Positions 44,368 to 55,751 of a stretch of DNA of 64,000 bases are shown here, in pieces (the first letter of the stretch is position 1; the number at the start of each line of letters is the position of its first letter). This DNA comes from Marinobacter denitrificans. Lineage in GTDB: Bacteria > Pseudomonadota > Gammaproteobacteria > Pseudomonadales > Oleiphilaceae. Location of the stretch: contig NZ_VMHN01000002.1 of NCBI RefSeq assembly GCF_008795955.1, positions 248,001 through 312,000 of the forward strand, in the 5' to 3' direction. Both the position numbers and the translations under genes were made by a program. Under the pieces are notes generated by a model that worked only from the letters and a program-made list of their open reading frames with translations, did no database searches and was not told where the DNA came from.

Positions 44368-45519
44368 TTATTCGAAATACAGTGAACCCTGGTTGACGAG
44401 GTTGCTCAATAGCCCGCAGATAGCGTCGTCGCCCACAAACCCTGCCAGCGCTGCCATATCCGGGGTGGCGCGGGCACAGAGTAATGGCGCCAGAGGCCGC
44501 GCATCGCCCCGAAGCAGAAATTGCTCGCCATCCACAAACAGAGCCGTTTCGCCCTCAAAGTCATAGTAGGCGAAACGGGAGCCCTCATTCCACCGCATTG
44601 GGGTGCCTGCTGCAATCCACCCACTGACGGCTTCCGGGGTTACCGGTTCCTCTGCCGGTACGACAATGTCGAGACTCTTCGGCGCCGTGGCGTATTGGCC
44701 AAACCAGAGCGCCAGTTGGCGTTTGTCGGTGAGCTTTTCACGAATTACACCGTCAAGGCGGTCTATCACGTCCGAAGTAATGGTTCCTGGATTATCCTGC
44801 ACCTGAAGGCCTGGATCATTGAGGTGCTCGGAGGCATCGGACTGACTACAGAGGAAATCCGTGAAGCCGGTCAGTACATCGTCAATGGTGGGTGCACGGA
44901 AACCCACGGACAGGGTAATACAGTCATCCTCGGCCACGCCGTGGTGACCAATGCCCGGTGGCAGGTACAGCATGTCGCCCGGCGCCAGGGTCACGGTTTC
45001 TTCACCATCCCAGCTGCTCAGTATCCGCAGCGGAGTGCCGTCCACCCTGGGGGATGTATGGTCACAGTGGCCGCCAAAGGTCCAGCGTCGGTGTCCCTGC
45101 GCCTGCAGGAGGAACACGTCGTACTGATCATAATGGGGGCCAACGCTCCCGCCTTTGGGTGCGTAGCTGGCCATGATGTCGTCCAGCCGCCAGTTGGGCA
45201 CAAACCGGAATTCGTCCAGCAGATCGGCAATGTCCGGTACCCAATGGTCAAGGCCCTGTACCAGCAGTGTCCAGTCGCTATCCGGCAGTTTGCCGAAGCG
45301 CTCGGGCGCAAAGGGGCCGTTGTGCAGTTGCCAGGGTTTGCCGTTGTCGTTCTCGATCACAATACGGGATTCGACGGCCTCCTCGCAGGCCAGCCCCGCC
45401 AGCTCATCCGCCGACACCGGGCACTCGAAGCCGGGGAACGCCTGGCGGATGACGAGCGGCTTTTTCTGCCAGTAATCCCGCAGGAATTCCTGTGCGGGCA
45501 TTCCGCCGGGCAGTTTCAT
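44368..45519 (-). CDS. roxA: Ribosomal oxygenase RoxA (L16 arginine 3-hydroxylase, YcfD)
   Basis: 383 residues, as in E. coli YcfD. JmjC-type cupin with iron-binding HxD in GPHYDQYDVF and the distal His in GIGHHGVAED, plus the ROX start YWQKKPLVIRQAFP. The C-terminal winged-helix region (after about 290) mediates dimerisation. A 2-oxoglutarate/Fe(II) enzyme that hydroxylates an arginine of ribosomal protein L16. It starts 3 bp after purB and is followed by the GNAT gene. Confidence 0.92.
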   Translation of the reverse strand: MKLPGGMPAQEFLRDYWQKKPLVIRQAFPGFECPVSADELAGLACEEAVESRIVIENDNGKPWQLHNGPFAPERFGKLPDSDWTLLVQGLDHWVPDIADLLDEFRFVPNWRLDDIMASYAPKGGSVGPHYDQYDVFLLQAQGHRRWTFGGHCDHTSPRVDGTPLRILSSWDGEETVTLAPGDMLYLPPGIGHHGVAEDDCITLSVGFRAPTIDDVLTGFTDFLCSQSDASEHLNDPGLQVQDNPGTITSDVIDRLDGVIREKLTDKRQLALWFGQYATAPKSLDIVVPAEEPVTPEAVSGWIAAGTPMRWNEGSRFAYYDFEGETALFVDGEQFLLRGDARPLAPLLCARATPDMAALAGFVGDDAICGLLSNLVNQGSLYFE

Positions 45520-45522
45520 GGT

Positions 45523-46905
<1,383 letters not shown>

Positions 46906-46969
46906 TCATCAAAGAATCGGTCAAAAGAAAAACTGGGGGCGCATATGATACACCAGCAGCGGCCGGGAT

Positions 46970-47614
46970 TCAGTCGTAAACCGAGCGGTTTGCCTTCTCG
47001 GCCAGTTCCCGGGCAGTCATGATGACTTTGCGGCGGTTGAAAATCAGCTGCCAGCGGCGCCCACCGGTCTGGTGCCAGAGTATTGAAGACCGGATGCCGG
47101 CCAGCAACAGGGCCCGAACCTTCGCGGCATTTTCCTCGCGCTGCAGAATAGTGGGCTCGCCAGTGACCTGGATGCGCTGGCGGAAGGTGCTGATGGTATC
47201 CGCGTAGATCGAGGCCAGATTGGCAACCAGGTTGCCATGGTTGTAGCCGAAGTGGCTGGCCGTGTGACGGGCCTGGTCAATGCGGCTGCCAATGACATCC
47301 AGCATGTCACTGTTGCGCCGCAGCTTGGATGCCAGGTTGATCAGGTTGAGGGCATAACGCAGTACTTCGATGTCCTGCTGCTTGCTTTGCTGGCTGAGCA
47401 CGCCGGCCAGCGTGGACAGGCCTTCCCGCAGGTCTTTCAGTTCGCCGCCATAGACGTCCAGAGTGGTTTCGGGTTGCGTCGCAAACAGGGAGCGCATGCA
47501 GGTTTCAAAGCTGGATTCTGCGCACTGCCCCGAATGGGCTATTTGCTGAACCAGGGCCGAGGCCTGGAAAACCCCTGCCAGGGCAAGGGTCTGGTCATGT
47601 ATGGAACGGCTCAT
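46970..47614 (-). CDS. hflD: High-frequency lysogenization protein homolog HflD
   Basis: 214 residues, all helical, with the family start ([20 protein letters not shown]) and [12 protein letters not shown] core. HflD is a peripheral membrane protein that binds phage lambda CII in E. coli; its housekeeping role is unknown. Its ATG overlaps the mnmA stop (ATGA), and purB follows, the same order as in E. coli. Confidence 0.93.
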   Translation of the reverse strand: MSRSIHDQTLALAGVFQASALVQQIAHSGQCAESSFETCMRSLFATQPETTLDVYGGELKDLREGLSTLAGVLSQQSKQQDIEVLRYALNLINLASKLRRNSDMLDVIGSRIDQARHTASHFGYNHGNLVANLASIYADTISTFRQRIQVTGEPTILQREENAAKVRALLLAGIRSSILWHQTGGRRWQLIFNRRKVIMTARELAEKANRSVYD

Positions 47615-48771
47615 GCGCCGGCTCCCTCTGACGTGTGGATGGACGGTGCCGGTTCCTGCTCATCGTCCCGCCAGGTTTGCTCGATCACACCACCGCCAAG
47701 GCAGACTTCGCCGTTGTAGAAGACCACGGATTGCCCGGGTGTGACGGCTCGCTGGGCCTCGTCAAACACTACTCTGAACCCACCGCCTCGGACGGTGACA
47801 ACGCAGTCCTGATCCGGCTGACGGTAACGGGTTTTGGCCTTGCAGCGGAACTCCGCAGCCGGCGGTTCCCCAGCAATCCAGTCTACCGGCCCACTGAGCA
47901 GGCCACGGGAGAAAAGCAGAGGGTGGTGCTTGCCCTGAACGGCAATCAACACATTGCGGGAAAGATCTTTATCCGCCACGTACCATGGGTCGTCACCGAA
48001 TTCGCTCAGACCACCGATACCCAGGCCCTGGCGCTGGCCGATGGTGTGGTACATCAGCCCCTGGTGGCGGCCAATTACCTGGCCGTCAGGCGTCTCGATA
48101 TTCCCGGGCTGGGCAGGAATATACTGCTTCAGGAAATCGCGGAACTTGCGCTCGCCGATAAAGCAGATACCGGTGGAATCCTTCTTGTCATGGGTAATGA
48201 AGCCCTGCTCGGCAGCAATGCGTCTTACTTCTGGTTTCTCCAGTTCACCCACGGGAAACAGTGTGCGGGCGATACGGTCGCCGGAAACCGCATGCAGGAA
48301 GTAGCTCTGGTCCTTGTTAGGATCAAGCCCCTTGAGCAGTTCGGCTCTGCCGCTGCCATCATTCAGCGGCCGCTGGCGGGTGTAATGGCCCGTGGCAATG
48401 TAATCAGCACCCAGGGTGATGGCGTAGTCCAGAAAGGCGCGGAACTTCACTTCCTTGTTACACAGGATATCAGGATTTGGCGTCCGGCCGGCCTTGTATT
48501 CCGACAGGAAGTGCTCGAATACCCGGTCCCAGTATTCCGCTGCAAAACTGGCGGTGTGCAGGGTTATACCGATGGCATCCGCCACCGCCTGGGCGTCTGC
48601 CAGGTCGGTCATGGCGGTGCAGTATTCGGTACCGTCGTCCTCATCCCAGTTTTTCATGAACAGGCCTTCTACCTGGTAGCCCTGGTCTTTAAGGAGCCAG
48701 GCTGCCACGGAAGAGTCCACGCCGCCGGACATGCCGACAATTACTCGGGTATTTTCTGGTGGTTTAGTCAT
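47611..48771 (-). CDS. mnmA: tRNA-specific 2-thiouridylase MnmA
   Basis: 386 residues from the ATG at 48771. PP-loop [13 protein letters not shown], catalytic Cys in DGTEYCTAM and second Cys in [12 protein letters not shown], then HKDxS-like and C-terminal barrel. It thiolates U34 of Glu, Gln and Lys tRNAs, taking sulfur relayed through TusA (29794-30033). Overlaps hflD by four bases; an in-frame start at 48810 has no support. Confidence 0.95.
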   Translation of the reverse strand: MTKPPENTRVIVGMSGGVDSSVAAWLLKDQGYQVEGLFMKNWDEDDGTEYCTAMTDLADAQAVADAIGITLHTASFAAEYWDRVFEHFLSEYKAGRTPNPDILCNKEVKFRAFLDYAITLGADYIATGHYTRQRPLNDGSGRAELLKGLDPNKDQSYFLHAVSGDRIARTLFPVGELEKPEVRRIAAEQGFITHDKKDSTGICFIGERKFRDFLKQYIPAQPGNIETPDGQVIGRHQGLMYHTIGQRQGLGIGGLSEFGDDPWYVADKDLSRNVLIAVQGKHHPLLFSRGLLSGPVDWIAGEPPAAEFRCKAKTRYRQPDQDCVVTVRGGGFRVVFDEAQRAVTPGQSVVFYNGEVCLGGGVIEQTWRDDEQEPAPSIHTSEGAGA

Positions 48772-48820
48772 GTCTGGGTCTGTCGGGTTCAAAGGGGCGG
48801 ATTCTAGCATTTAAGCCCGG

Positions 48821-49270
48821 TTACGTCTGCGGTTCGACAATGACGTCCAGGGGAAAGTGGCGCCCGTTTCGGTAATCGTCTATGCATTGCATCACCAGCG
48901 GGCTTCGGAGTTTATCGGCCTGCTGGCTGATTTCCTCCGGTGTCAGCCAGTGGGCGGCAATGATGCCATTATCCAGTTCCCGGGTAACCCGGGACACTGC
49001 TTTGGCCGAGAAACAGAAACGGTAGTAGGTCACGCCGTTCGCAGGGGCCTTGTAAGTGTAGACTCCGAGGAAATACTCAGGCTCCACCGTCCAGCCGGTT
49101 TCTTCGAGCGTTTCCCGCAGCGCAGCATCAATGATCCGTTCATCTTCCTCGACGTGGCCTGCCGGTTGGTTGAACACCACCTGGCCATGACTGACCTCTT
49201 CGACCAGCAGAAACCGGCCCTCATCATCTTCGACAATAACAGCAACGGTGGCGTGGGGTGTCCAGGTCAT
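48821..49270 (-). CDS. nudJ: Nudix phosphatase NudJ
   Basis: 149 residues. Nudix box GHVEEDERIIDAALRETLEETGW (residues about 38-60) with EExxEE-type metal ligands. NudJ removes phosphate from HMP-pyrophosphate, thiamine pyrophosphate and nucleoside di- or triphosphates. Its ATG overlaps the rluE stop, and mnmA follows after 49 bp. Confidence 0.93.
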   Translation of the reverse strand: MTWTPHATVAVIVEDDEGRFLLVEEVSHGQVVFNQPAGHVEEDERIIDAALRETLEETGWTVEPEYFLGVYTYKAPANGVTYYRFCFSAKAVSRVTRELDNGIIAAHWLTPEEISQQADKLRSPLVMQCIDDYRNGRHFPLDVIVEPQT

Positions 49271-49908
49271 GGGCGTGGGCTTCTCCGTGCGGAGGGTTTA
49301 CGGGATTTTATCGGTCTGCGTCCGGCTGTCTGTGATCGGGCTGCCGGCGGGTGGGCCGTGATTGCTCTGAACTCCCCGGGTGCAAGCCCATCAAGGGTCC
49401 AGTTCCCGATACCATAGCGAACCAGTCGTAGGGTAGGGAAGCCCACGGCGGCGGTCATGCGTCGAACCTGGCGGTTCTTGCCTTCGGTGATTCTCAGTTG
49501 TATCCAACTGGTGGGGATTGCTTCCCGGTAACGGACCGGCGGGTTACGCGGCCAGAGATCGGGCGGCTCCATGGATGCCACTTCTGCCGGGCGGGTTCTA
49601 CCGTCCTTGAGTTCAACCCCTTCCCGCAGTTGCTGGAGTGCTTTGTCGGAGATTTCGCCCTCAACCTGAACCCAGTAGGTTTTCGGCATCTTCTTTCGAG
49701 GAGAGGCGATGTGGTGCTGCAACTGGCCGTTGTCAGTCAGCAGTAAAAGGCCTTCGGATTCGAAATCGAGCCGGCCGGCAGGGTATACATCAGGGGTGGT
49801 GATCCAGTCTGCAAGGGTGGCACGGCGGTTGCCGTCCGTACCGTCTTTGCCGTCGGTAAACTGGCACATTACGCGGTAGGGCTTGTTAAACAGGATCAGC
49901 ATTGCCAT
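49267..49908 (-). CDS. rluE: 23S rRNA pseudouridine(2457) synthase RluE
   Basis: 213 residues. RsuA-family catalytic motif AGRLDFESEGLLLLTDNG with the essential Asp, and the KTYWVQVEGEIS and EGKNRQVRRM motifs. RluE has no S4 domain, matching the start at LILFNKPYRVMCQF. The C-terminal 35 residues are a basic tail. First gene of the leftward operon. Confidence 0.93.
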   Translation of the reverse strand: MAMLILFNKPYRVMCQFTDGKDGTDGNRRATLADWITTPDVYPAGRLDFESEGLLLLTDNGQLQHHIASPRKKMPKTYWVQVEGEISDKALQQLREGVELKDGRTRPAEVASMEPPDLWPRNPPVRYREAIPTSWIQLRITEGKNRQVRRMTAAVGFPTLRLVRYGIGNWTLDGLAPGEFRAITAHPPAARSQTAGRRPIKSRKPSARRSPRP

Positions 49909-50027
49909 TGCGGCTCATTACCTTCGGGTCGGAACTGGGAGAGGGTAGTATGCCAGAAACAGCCGGAAATCAGCGCGCACGGAACTACAAGTCCGCCCAC
50001 TATTTCAGGGGGTACGGGGGTATCAGA

Positions 50028-50052
50028 CCGCAAACTGCTTGCACAGTTGCGG
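50028..50052. repeat. Hairpin in the rluE-cspD gap
   Basis: CCGCAAACTG and CAGTTGCGG pair as nine base pairs with one bulged A and a six-base loop, about 60 bp downstream of cspD. There is no U-run, so it is only a possible 3-prime-end structure. The rest of 49909-50111 shows nothing I can name. Confidence 0.35.
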
Positions 50053-50111
50053 TGCCATGCGGCGGTCGGGCAGGGTATTCCGATAACCGCCGAGGGCGAA
50101 GCTGTTCCGGG

Positions 50112-50438
50112 TCAGGCGTTGGCGGCGCGAGGATGATCCTGATAGTCGCTGCTATGATCCTCTTCGGCACCGCTACTGTCGCTGCCAGGCTTTTTTTCGG
50201 AACTGGCTTCCGACGAACCCTGCTTTTGCGGCTGCTCTTCAGGGACAATGTTGACCGCGTGGATCCCCTTGTCGCTTGGTTTCTTCTCAAAGGTGACGGG
50301 CTGGCCGGCCTTTAAAGTTTTGTAACCTTCCATTTGCACTGAAGAGAAGTGAGCAAACAGATCGTCACTGCAGCCTTCTTCAATTATGAAGCCATAACCC
50401 TTGGCATTGTTGAACCACTTTACTTTGCCTCTTGGCAT
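50112..50438 (-). CDS. cspD: Cold-shock-domain protein (CspD-like) with long acidic tail
   Basis: 108 residues. The first 67 form a cold-shock domain with RNP1-like KGYGFI and RNP2-like DLFAHFS. The remaining 40 residues are a low-complexity Gln/Ser/Glu/Lys tail (SSEASSEKKPGSDSSGAEED) longer than in CspD (74-90 aa). CspD binds single-stranded nucleic acid and inhibits replication in starved cells. The cspD-clpS-clpA arrangement is the usual one. GGGGAG precedes the ATG. Confidence 0.85.
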   Translation of the reverse strand: MPRGKVKWFNNAKGYGFIIEEGCSDDLFAHFSSVQMEGYKTLKAGQPVTFEKKPSDKGIHAVNIVPEEQPQKQGSSEASSEKKPGSDSSGAEEDHSSDYQDHPRAANA

Positions 50439-50767
50439 GATGAACTCCCCTGTTCTTTCACTGTCAGTGTCTTTGTTATTGGTATATTCCGGGCGTTTTG
50501 CCTTGCACGGATACCGGGTTGTTACAGGCGTTCTGTAACGGGCCGCTTACGCCAATTTACAATATTTTACATTGCTATCGTACTGTTGACCAATATTCGT
50601 TCAGAGTCAATAGCAGTTATAGCTGGAATGTATGGTTGAACCGGGGTCTGAGCCTGTATCATGGCGTTATTGATAACCAGCGCACGTCCGGGTTCCTTCA
50701 CGCACCTTGAAAACCGGACGGCAGACAACCATCTTTAGGAAGAGGCACCGATTTCCGGTAAAGAATC
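50439..50767. other. 329-bp divergent regulatory region between cspD and clpS
   Basis: No gene is visible here. It holds the promoters of the divergent cspD and clpS genes. A perfect 7-bp dyad GTTACAG-N5-CTGTAAC lies at 50521-50539, about 85 bp before cspD. For cspD, TATACC near 50488 is a possible -10. For clpS I see only weak hexamers (TTGAAC near 50635 with TATCAT 15 bp later). The stretch 50560-50640 is A+T-rich. Confidence 0.5.
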
Positions 50768-51127
50768 ATGCGGACTATCCAGAATTCTCTACTAGTATTA
50801 AATCAGGGAGAGGACGAACAACCCGGGCGTCAGGATGATGTCAGTGTTGCTCCCGAGAAGCCTGCTCTAAAGCGTCCGGCACGCTTCAGGGTGTTGCTTC
50901 TGAACGATGACTACACACCCATGGATTTTGTCGTGGATGTGTTGATGACCTTCTTCGGAATGAACGAAGAAAAGGCGACGCAGGTGATGCTGCTCGTCCA
51001 TACGCAGGGAAAGGCCGTATGTGGGGTATATACCCGAGACATCGCGGAAACAAAGGCAGCACAGGTGAACCAGTATTCTTCGGAATGCGAGCATCCGCTC
51101 CTTTGCGAGATTGAACGTGCGGACTGA
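50768..51127 (+). CDS. clpS: ClpA adaptor ClpS (N-recognin)
   Basis: 119 residues. Core [19 protein letters not shown] with the ND residues of the binding pocket for N-terminal Leu, Phe, Tyr and Trp, then [17 protein letters not shown]. An N-terminal extension of about 37 residues feeds into ClpA. clpA begins 18 bp downstream. Confidence 0.96.
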   Translation: MRTIQNSLLVLNQGEDEQPGRQDDVSVAPEKPALKRPARFRVLLLNDDYTPMDFVVDVLMTFFGMNEEKATQVMLLVHTQGKAVCGVYTRDIAETKAAQVNQYSSECEHPLLCEIERAD

Positions 51128-51145
51128 TAGACCTTGGGGTGGCCC

Positions 51146-53416
51146 ATGCTGAGCAAAGATCTAGAAATTACACTGAATACGGCTTTCAAAAGTGCCCGCG
51201 ACAAGCGTCATGAATTCATGACGGTGGAGCACCTTTTGCTGGCCTTGCTCGATAACGATTCGGCAGTGGGCGTCCTGAAAGCATGTGGTGCAGACCTGGC
51301 CAGGCTTCAGGAAGAACTCGTTGAGTTCGTGGATTCAACCACACCACTGATCCCCAGCAACGATAGCGAGCGGGAAACCCAACCCACGCTCGGATTCCAG
51401 CGCGTGCTTCAACGTGCTGTCTTTCACGTGCAATCCTCTGGCAAAAAAGAGGTGACCGGTGCAAACGTACTGGTGGCCATCTTCAGTGAACAGGAAAGCC
51501 AGGCGGTCTATGTGCTCAAGAAGCAGAGCATTGCCCGTATTGACGTGGTGAATTTTGTTTCCCACGGCATCTCCCGCGTTCAGGGTGCCGAAGATCAGGG
51601 AGGTCATGACCAGGCTTCTCACGAAGAAGCTGGCGAGGAGGGCGGTGCTTCGCGTCCTCTGGAAAGCTACGCAACCAATCTCAATGAACAGGCACGTCAG
51701 GGCCGCATTGACCCTCTGATCGGCCGGGAACACGAAGTGGAACGGGTTGTCCAGATCCTGGTCCGCCGTCGCAAGAACAATCCGCTGCTGGTGGGCGAAG
51801 CCGGTGTGGGCAAAACCGCGATCGCCGAAGGCCTGGCCAAACGCATTGTGGATGGCCAGGTACCGGATATCATCTCGGACGCGGTGGTCTACTCCCTGGA
51901 TCTGGGCGCGCTGCTGGCCGGCACCAAGTACAGGGGCGATTTCGAGAAGCGTCTGAAAGGCCTGCTTGCGGAGCTCAAGAAAGAAAAGCACGCGATTCTG
52001 TTTATTGACGAGATTCACACCATTATCGGTGCAGGGTCCGCTTCCGGCGGTGTCATGGACGCCTCCAACCTGCTCAAGCCCATGCTGAGCTCGGGGGAAA
52101 TCCGCTGCATCGGCTCCACCACCTTCCAGGAATTCCGAGGCATTTTCGAAAAAGACAGTGCGCTGGCCCGTCGCTTCCAGAAAATCGATGTGAACGAGCC
52201 CAGTGTTGAGGATACCTACCAGATCCTCAAAGGCCTGAAACCTCATTTCGAGAAGCACCACGACCTGAAATACACCGACCAGGCATTACGGGTGGCTGCG
52301 GAGCTGTCGGAGCGTTACATCACCGACCGGCATCTGCCCGACAAGGCCATTGATGTTATCGATGAGGCCGGGGCACATCAGCGCCTGCTGCCCATTGCCA
52401 AGCGCAAGAAAACCCTCGATGTATCAGAGATCGAGGACGTGGTGGCCAACATCGCCCGTATCCCGCCGAAGAACGTCTCCACCAGCGACAAGGACCTGCT
52501 CCGAAACCTGGAGCGGGACCTTAAGATGGTGGTCTTCGGTCAGGACCCGGCCATCGAGTCACTTTCCACTGCCATCAAGCTTGCCCGCGCCGGCCTCAAG
52601 GCTCCGGAGAAGCCCGAAGGCGCCTTCCTGTTTGCCGGTCCCACGGGGGTGGGCAAGACCGAAGTCACCAAGCAGCTTGCCAAAGTACTGGGGATCGAGC
52701 TGGTTCGCTTCGACATGTCGGAGTACATGGAGCGGCATACCGTGTCCCGTCTGATCGGTGCGCCTCCTGGCTACGTGGGCTACGATCAGGGTGGTCTGCT
52801 GACGGAGTCAGTGAGCAAGCATCCGCACTGTGTACTGCTGTTGGACGAGATTGAAAAGGCCCATCCGGAAGTCTTTAACCTGCTGCTGCAGGTAATGGAC
52901 CACGGCACTCTGACGGACAACAATGGACGCAAGGCGGATTTCCGCCACGTGATCCTGGTGATGACCACCAACGCAGGCGCCGAGAGTATGGCCCGCCGTT
53001 CTATCGGGTTCAGCGAGCAGGATCACAGCAGTGACGGCATGGAAATTATTTCCAAGACCTTCACGCCGGAATTCCGCAACCGTCTGGATGGCATTATCCA
53101 GTTCGGCGACCTGCAACCGGCCACCATTACCCACGTGGTGGACAAGTTCCTTACCGAACTGCAGGCCCAGCTGGATGAGAAGCATGTTGTGCTTCACGTC
53201 GATGATGCTGCGAAGGTGTGGCTGGCAGAGAAGGGCTACGATGTCACCATGGGCGCGCGTCCGATGGCTCGGCTGATCCAGGACAAGATCAAGCGGCCAC
53301 TGGCTGAGCAGATTCTGTTTGGTCGCCTCTCGGAACGCGGGGGTGACGTGCATATCCATCTCAAGGACGATGAACTGCATTTCGAGTATGAGGACGAACC
53401 GGCCGAGGCGGTGTAG
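51146..53416 (+). CDS. clpA: ATP-dependent Clp protease ATPase subunit ClpA
   Basis: 756 residues from the ATG at 51146. An N-terminal double Clp repeat (binds ClpS), AAA1 with Walker A GEAGVGKT near 217, AAA2 with GPTGVGKT near 497, and the IGL-type loop region before RRSIGFSEQ. It unfolds substrates into ClpP (not encoded here). Second gene after clpS, with a strong terminator 26 bp after its stop. Confidence 0.97.
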   Translation: MLSKDLEITLNTAFKSARDKRHEFMTVEHLLLALLDNDSAVGVLKACGADLARLQEELVEFVDSTTPLIPSNDSERETQPTLGFQRVLQRAVFHVQSSGKKEVTGANVLVAIFSEQESQAVYVLKKQSIARIDVVNFVSHGISRVQGAEDQGGHDQASHEEAGEEGGASRPLESYATNLNEQARQGRIDPLIGREHEVERVVQILVRRRKNNPLLVGEAGVGKTAIAEGLAKRIVDGQVPDIISDAVVYSLDLGALLAGTKYRGDFEKRLKGLLAELKKEKHAILFIDEIHTIIGAGSASGGVMDASNLLKPMLSSGEIRCIGSTTFQEFRGIFEKDSALARRFQKIDVNEPSVEDTYQILKGLKPHFEKHHDLKYTDQALRVAAELSERYITDRHLPDKAIDVIDEAGAHQRLLPIAKRKKTLDVSEIEDVVANIARIPPKNVSTSDKDLLRNLERDLKMVVFGQDPAIESLSTAIKLARAGLKAPEKPEGAFLFAGPTGVGKTEVTKQLAKVLGIELVRFDMSEYMERHTVSRLIGAPPGYVGYDQGGLLTESVSKHPHCVLLLDEIEKAHPEVFNLLLQVMDHGTLTDNNGRKADFRHVILVMTTNAGAESMARRSIGFSEQDHSSDGMEIISKTFTPEFRNRLDGIIQFGDLQPATITHVVDKFLTELQAQLDEKHVVLHVDDAAKVWLAEKGYDVTMGARPMARLIQDKIKRPLAEQILFGRLSERGGDVHIHLKDDELHFEYEDEPAEAV

Positions 53417-53441
53417 ACACCGAACTTTAGCCGGGAAAACG

Positions 53442-53475
53442 AAAAGCCACGCTGGAGACAGCGTGGCTTTTTTTA
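53442..53475 (+). terminator. Intrinsic terminator of clpS-clpA
   Basis: AAGCCACGCT and AGCGTGGCTT flank a 6-nt loop and run into seven or more Ts; the upstream As make it possibly active in both directions. It is the best terminator in the window. Confidence 0.92.
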
Positions 53476-53642
53476 TGAAGGTTTTCTCCCGATTGGCCCT
53501 TTTGGGGCACTCGCCCTGCCATTGCCGTCAATCCATTCCTGTTCGTTCTCTGTCAGATTGTTGTCTGCAGGCTGGGTAAACCGGCGTGAACGGGCCGCGG
53601 CCGGCAATTCCGCACGACAACAATGATAAGGAGAATCGGGAA

Positions 53643-54674
53643 ATGAAAGCATTACACCTGCTCTTGCTGGGGGCTCTCGCGTTCTGGGCCTGGAACAGTG
53701 CCGGCGCCGGGGAGCGGCGGGAATTCTGTGTATTTGACGTAGCAGGCGCCGGGGGATTTGTTTATCGCACCCTGCAGGATTACCAGCGCAAGGCCACCAT
53801 GGCCGGGGTGCCGCTTTCGATGAGGCCCTATACGAATGAAAACCAGGCGATTGCTGACTTCCGCTCCGGTCAATGCGATATCGTTGCGGTAACTGATATG
53901 GGAGCCCGGAAGTTCAATGATTTTTCGGGGTCGATCAGTGCTATCGGGGCCGTTCCTTACTATGAAGACTTGCAGGTACTGCTCCATATACTGTCCAGTC
54001 CAAGGGTAGGCCACCACCTGGAGCAGGACGGGTACGAAGTGCTTGGCGTGACGCCGATGGGTGCTGCCTATCTGTTTGTGAATGATCGCGCCATTGACCA
54101 TGTGGATGCGCTGAAGAACAAGCGCATCACCGTGTTTGAGGGGCATCACGATGCCCGCCACATGGTGGAATACGTGGGGGCGGTGCCAGTGACCGCAAAG
54201 ATCTCCAACTTTGCCCGCCTGTTCAATTCCGGAGAGGCGGATATCAGCTACGCGCCTGCAGCCGCCTATGAGGTGCTGGAGATGTTCCGTGGCATGGGGG
54301 AGACGGGCGGTATTGTGAAATACCCGGTTGGACAGGTCACGGTTCAGCTGATTGCCCGGCAAGGTGAATTTGATGACGCCTTCGTGCGTCAGTCACGGCG
54401 AATCATGTCGAGGCTTTATCCGGAAGCCATGCGTATTGTAAGGCAGTATGAGCGGGCGATACCCGAAGAGCGCTGGGTCGAAATATCACCAGAGGCGGTA
54501 CGGGGATATCAGGAGATGCTGCGCAGCGTGCGAATTGATATGCAGGAATCCACGGAGGAGTCCGGCATGCTGGCCGCCGGAGTCTACCACGATGAAATGA
54601 TGACCATACTGCGTAAGGTGCGGTGTTATACCAACCCGGGGGCAGCGGAGTGTACGGCGGAAAACCGGGAGTAG
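53643..54674 (+). CDS. AdeT1/2-family putative periplasmic solute-binding protein
   Basis: 343 residues from the ATG at 53643 (AAGGAG nine bases upstream). A signal peptide (LHLLLLGALAFWAWNSAGA) is followed by an early FCVFDVAGAGGFVYR segment, then two-lobed features (IADFRSGQCDIVAVTDMGAR, KNKRITVFEG) that match the AdeT1/2 proteins of Acinetobacter, related in shape to TRAP-type binding proteins. AdeT was first linked to aminoglycoside resistance, but its action is unsettled. There is no transporter beside it. Single gene behind the clpA terminator. Confidence 0.75.
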   Translation: MKALHLLLLGALAFWAWNSAGAGERREFCVFDVAGAGGFVYRTLQDYQRKATMAGVPLSMRPYTNENQAIADFRSGQCDIVAVTDMGARKFNDFSGSISAIGAVPYYEDLQVLLHILSSPRVGHHLEQDGYEVLGVTPMGAAYLFVNDRAIDHVDALKNKRITVFEGHHDARHMVEYVGAVPVTAKISNFARLFNSGEADISYAPAAAYEVLEMFRGMGETGGIVKYPVGQVTVQLIARQGEFDDAFVRQSRRIMSRLYPEAMRIVRQYERAIPEERWVEISPEAVRGYQEMLRSVRIDMQESTEESGMLAAGVYHDEMMTILRKVRCYTNPGAAECTAENRE

Positions 54675-54700
54675 GGGGCGCCAGGTCTGGCAGCGGAGGA

Positions 54701-54721
54701 GAAAGCCCCGGAGCCGGGGCT
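54701..54721 (-). terminator. Hairpin terminator after infA
   Basis: AGCCCCG and CGGGGCT around a four-base loop, 20 bp past the infA stop; on the - strand the stem is followed by TTCTCC. The U-tract is short, so termination may be partial. Confidence 0.5.
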
Positions 54722-54740
54722 ATCAGATATCACATAGCTA

Positions 54741-54959
54741 TTAGCGGGCGCGGTAAACGATGCGCCCCTTGCTCAGGTCATAGGGGGTCAGCTCAACCTT
54801 GACCTTGTCTCCTGTCAGGATACGGATATAGTTCTTGCGCATCTTGCCAGAGATGTGAGCGGTAACAATATGGCCGTTTTCAAGTTCAACGCGGAACATA
54901 GTGTTTGGAAGCGTGTCGACAATAACGCCTTCCATTTCAATAGCATCGGACTTTGCCAT
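54741..54959 (-). CDS. infA: Translation initiation factor IF-1
   Basis: 72 residues, exactly the usual size, an S1/OB-fold ([41 protein letters not shown]). It binds the ribosomal A site at initiation. It lies 78 bp after bpt in the same direction, the usual aat-bpt-infA order. Confidence 0.97.
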   Translation of the reverse strand: MAKSDAIEMEGVIVDTLPNTMFRVELENGHIVTAHISGKMRKNYIRILTGDKVKVELTPYDLSKGRIVYRAR

Positions 54960-55037
54960 TCAGTAAAAACCTCGTAAATTGGCTTGCTGTGATTTTAAAT
55001 TGCGCAATTCTGCCTGATTTGCCGCCATTTGGCAAAA

Positions 55038-55751
55038 TCAGTTAACGTCCATCTTCCGCCACTGACCGTCCCGGAGAGCCTCAATGGGACGAAAACGGGT
55101 TTTGTAGTTCATCTTCCGGCACTCTTCAATCCAGTACCCCAGATACAGGTGGGGAAGCCCCAGTCGCTTGGCCTCTTCTATCTGCCAGAGTACAGCAAAG
55201 GTCCCCAGGCTCCGGTTTTCATATGCAGGATCAAACACGGTATAGATGGCTGAGAGCCCTTCGTCGAGCATATCCACGGCGGCCAGCCCCGCCAGCTTAT
55301 CGCCATCCATGATTTCAACGAACCAGGAGTCGGTCGCCCCTTCAACGAGGAAGGACATGAACTGCTCGCGGGAGGGCGGGTACATGTCGCCATCGGCGTG
55401 CCTTTGTTCGATGTAGTGGGCGTAAAGGCTGTAGTACCGCTCGGAAAACGTGGCCCGGACCATTCTGCAGGAAAGGTCGGAATTTTTCTTCACCACCCGG
55501 CGCTGGCTGCGGTCAGGCTTGAACTGATCCACCTTCAGCCTGACCGGAACGCAGGCGTTACAGTGCTCACAATGTGGGCGGTAATAGTGGGAGCCGCTGC
55601 GGCGGAACCCCAGTGCGGTCAGCTGGCTGTATAACCGCTTATCAATATGGGCCCGTGGGTCGACGAACATGGTGGTTGCTTCGCGATCGGGCAGGTAGCT
55701 GCAATCGTGGGCCGGCGTGGCAAAAAATACCAGGGTTCTGAGATTACTCAT
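55038..55751 (-). CDS. bpt: Aspartate/glutamate leucyltransferase Bpt (ATE family)
   Basis: 237 residues. The Cys-rich N-terminus (CSYLPDREATTMFVDP, then HCEHCNACVPVRL) and the C-terminal GNAT-like fold with FDPAYENRSLGTFA and YLGYWIEECRKMNYK define bacterial ATE proteins. Bpt adds Leu to proteins with N-terminal Asp or Glu, making them ClpS substrates. The ATG overlaps the aat stop (ATGA). Confidence 0.94.
   Translation of the reverse strand: MSNLRTLVFFATPAHDCSYLPDREATTMFVDPRAHIDKRLYSQLTALGFRRSGSHYYRPHCEHCNACVPVRLKVDQFKPDRSQRRVVKKNSDLSCRMVRATFSERYYSLYAHYIEQRHADGDMYPPSREQFMSFLVEGATDSWFVEIMDGDKLAGLAAVDMLDEGLSAIYTVFDPAYENRSLGTFAVLWQIEEAKRLGLPHLYLGYWIEECRKMNYKTRFRPIEALRDGQWRKMDVN

Noticed and set aside
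47635..48807. 390-aa open frame on the + strand
   Set aside because: Antisense to mnmA, which carries all MnmA motifs.
49902..50315. 137-aa open frame on the + strand across the rluE-cspD gap
   Set aside because: Overlaps cspD in antisense and has no ribosome-binding site or domain.
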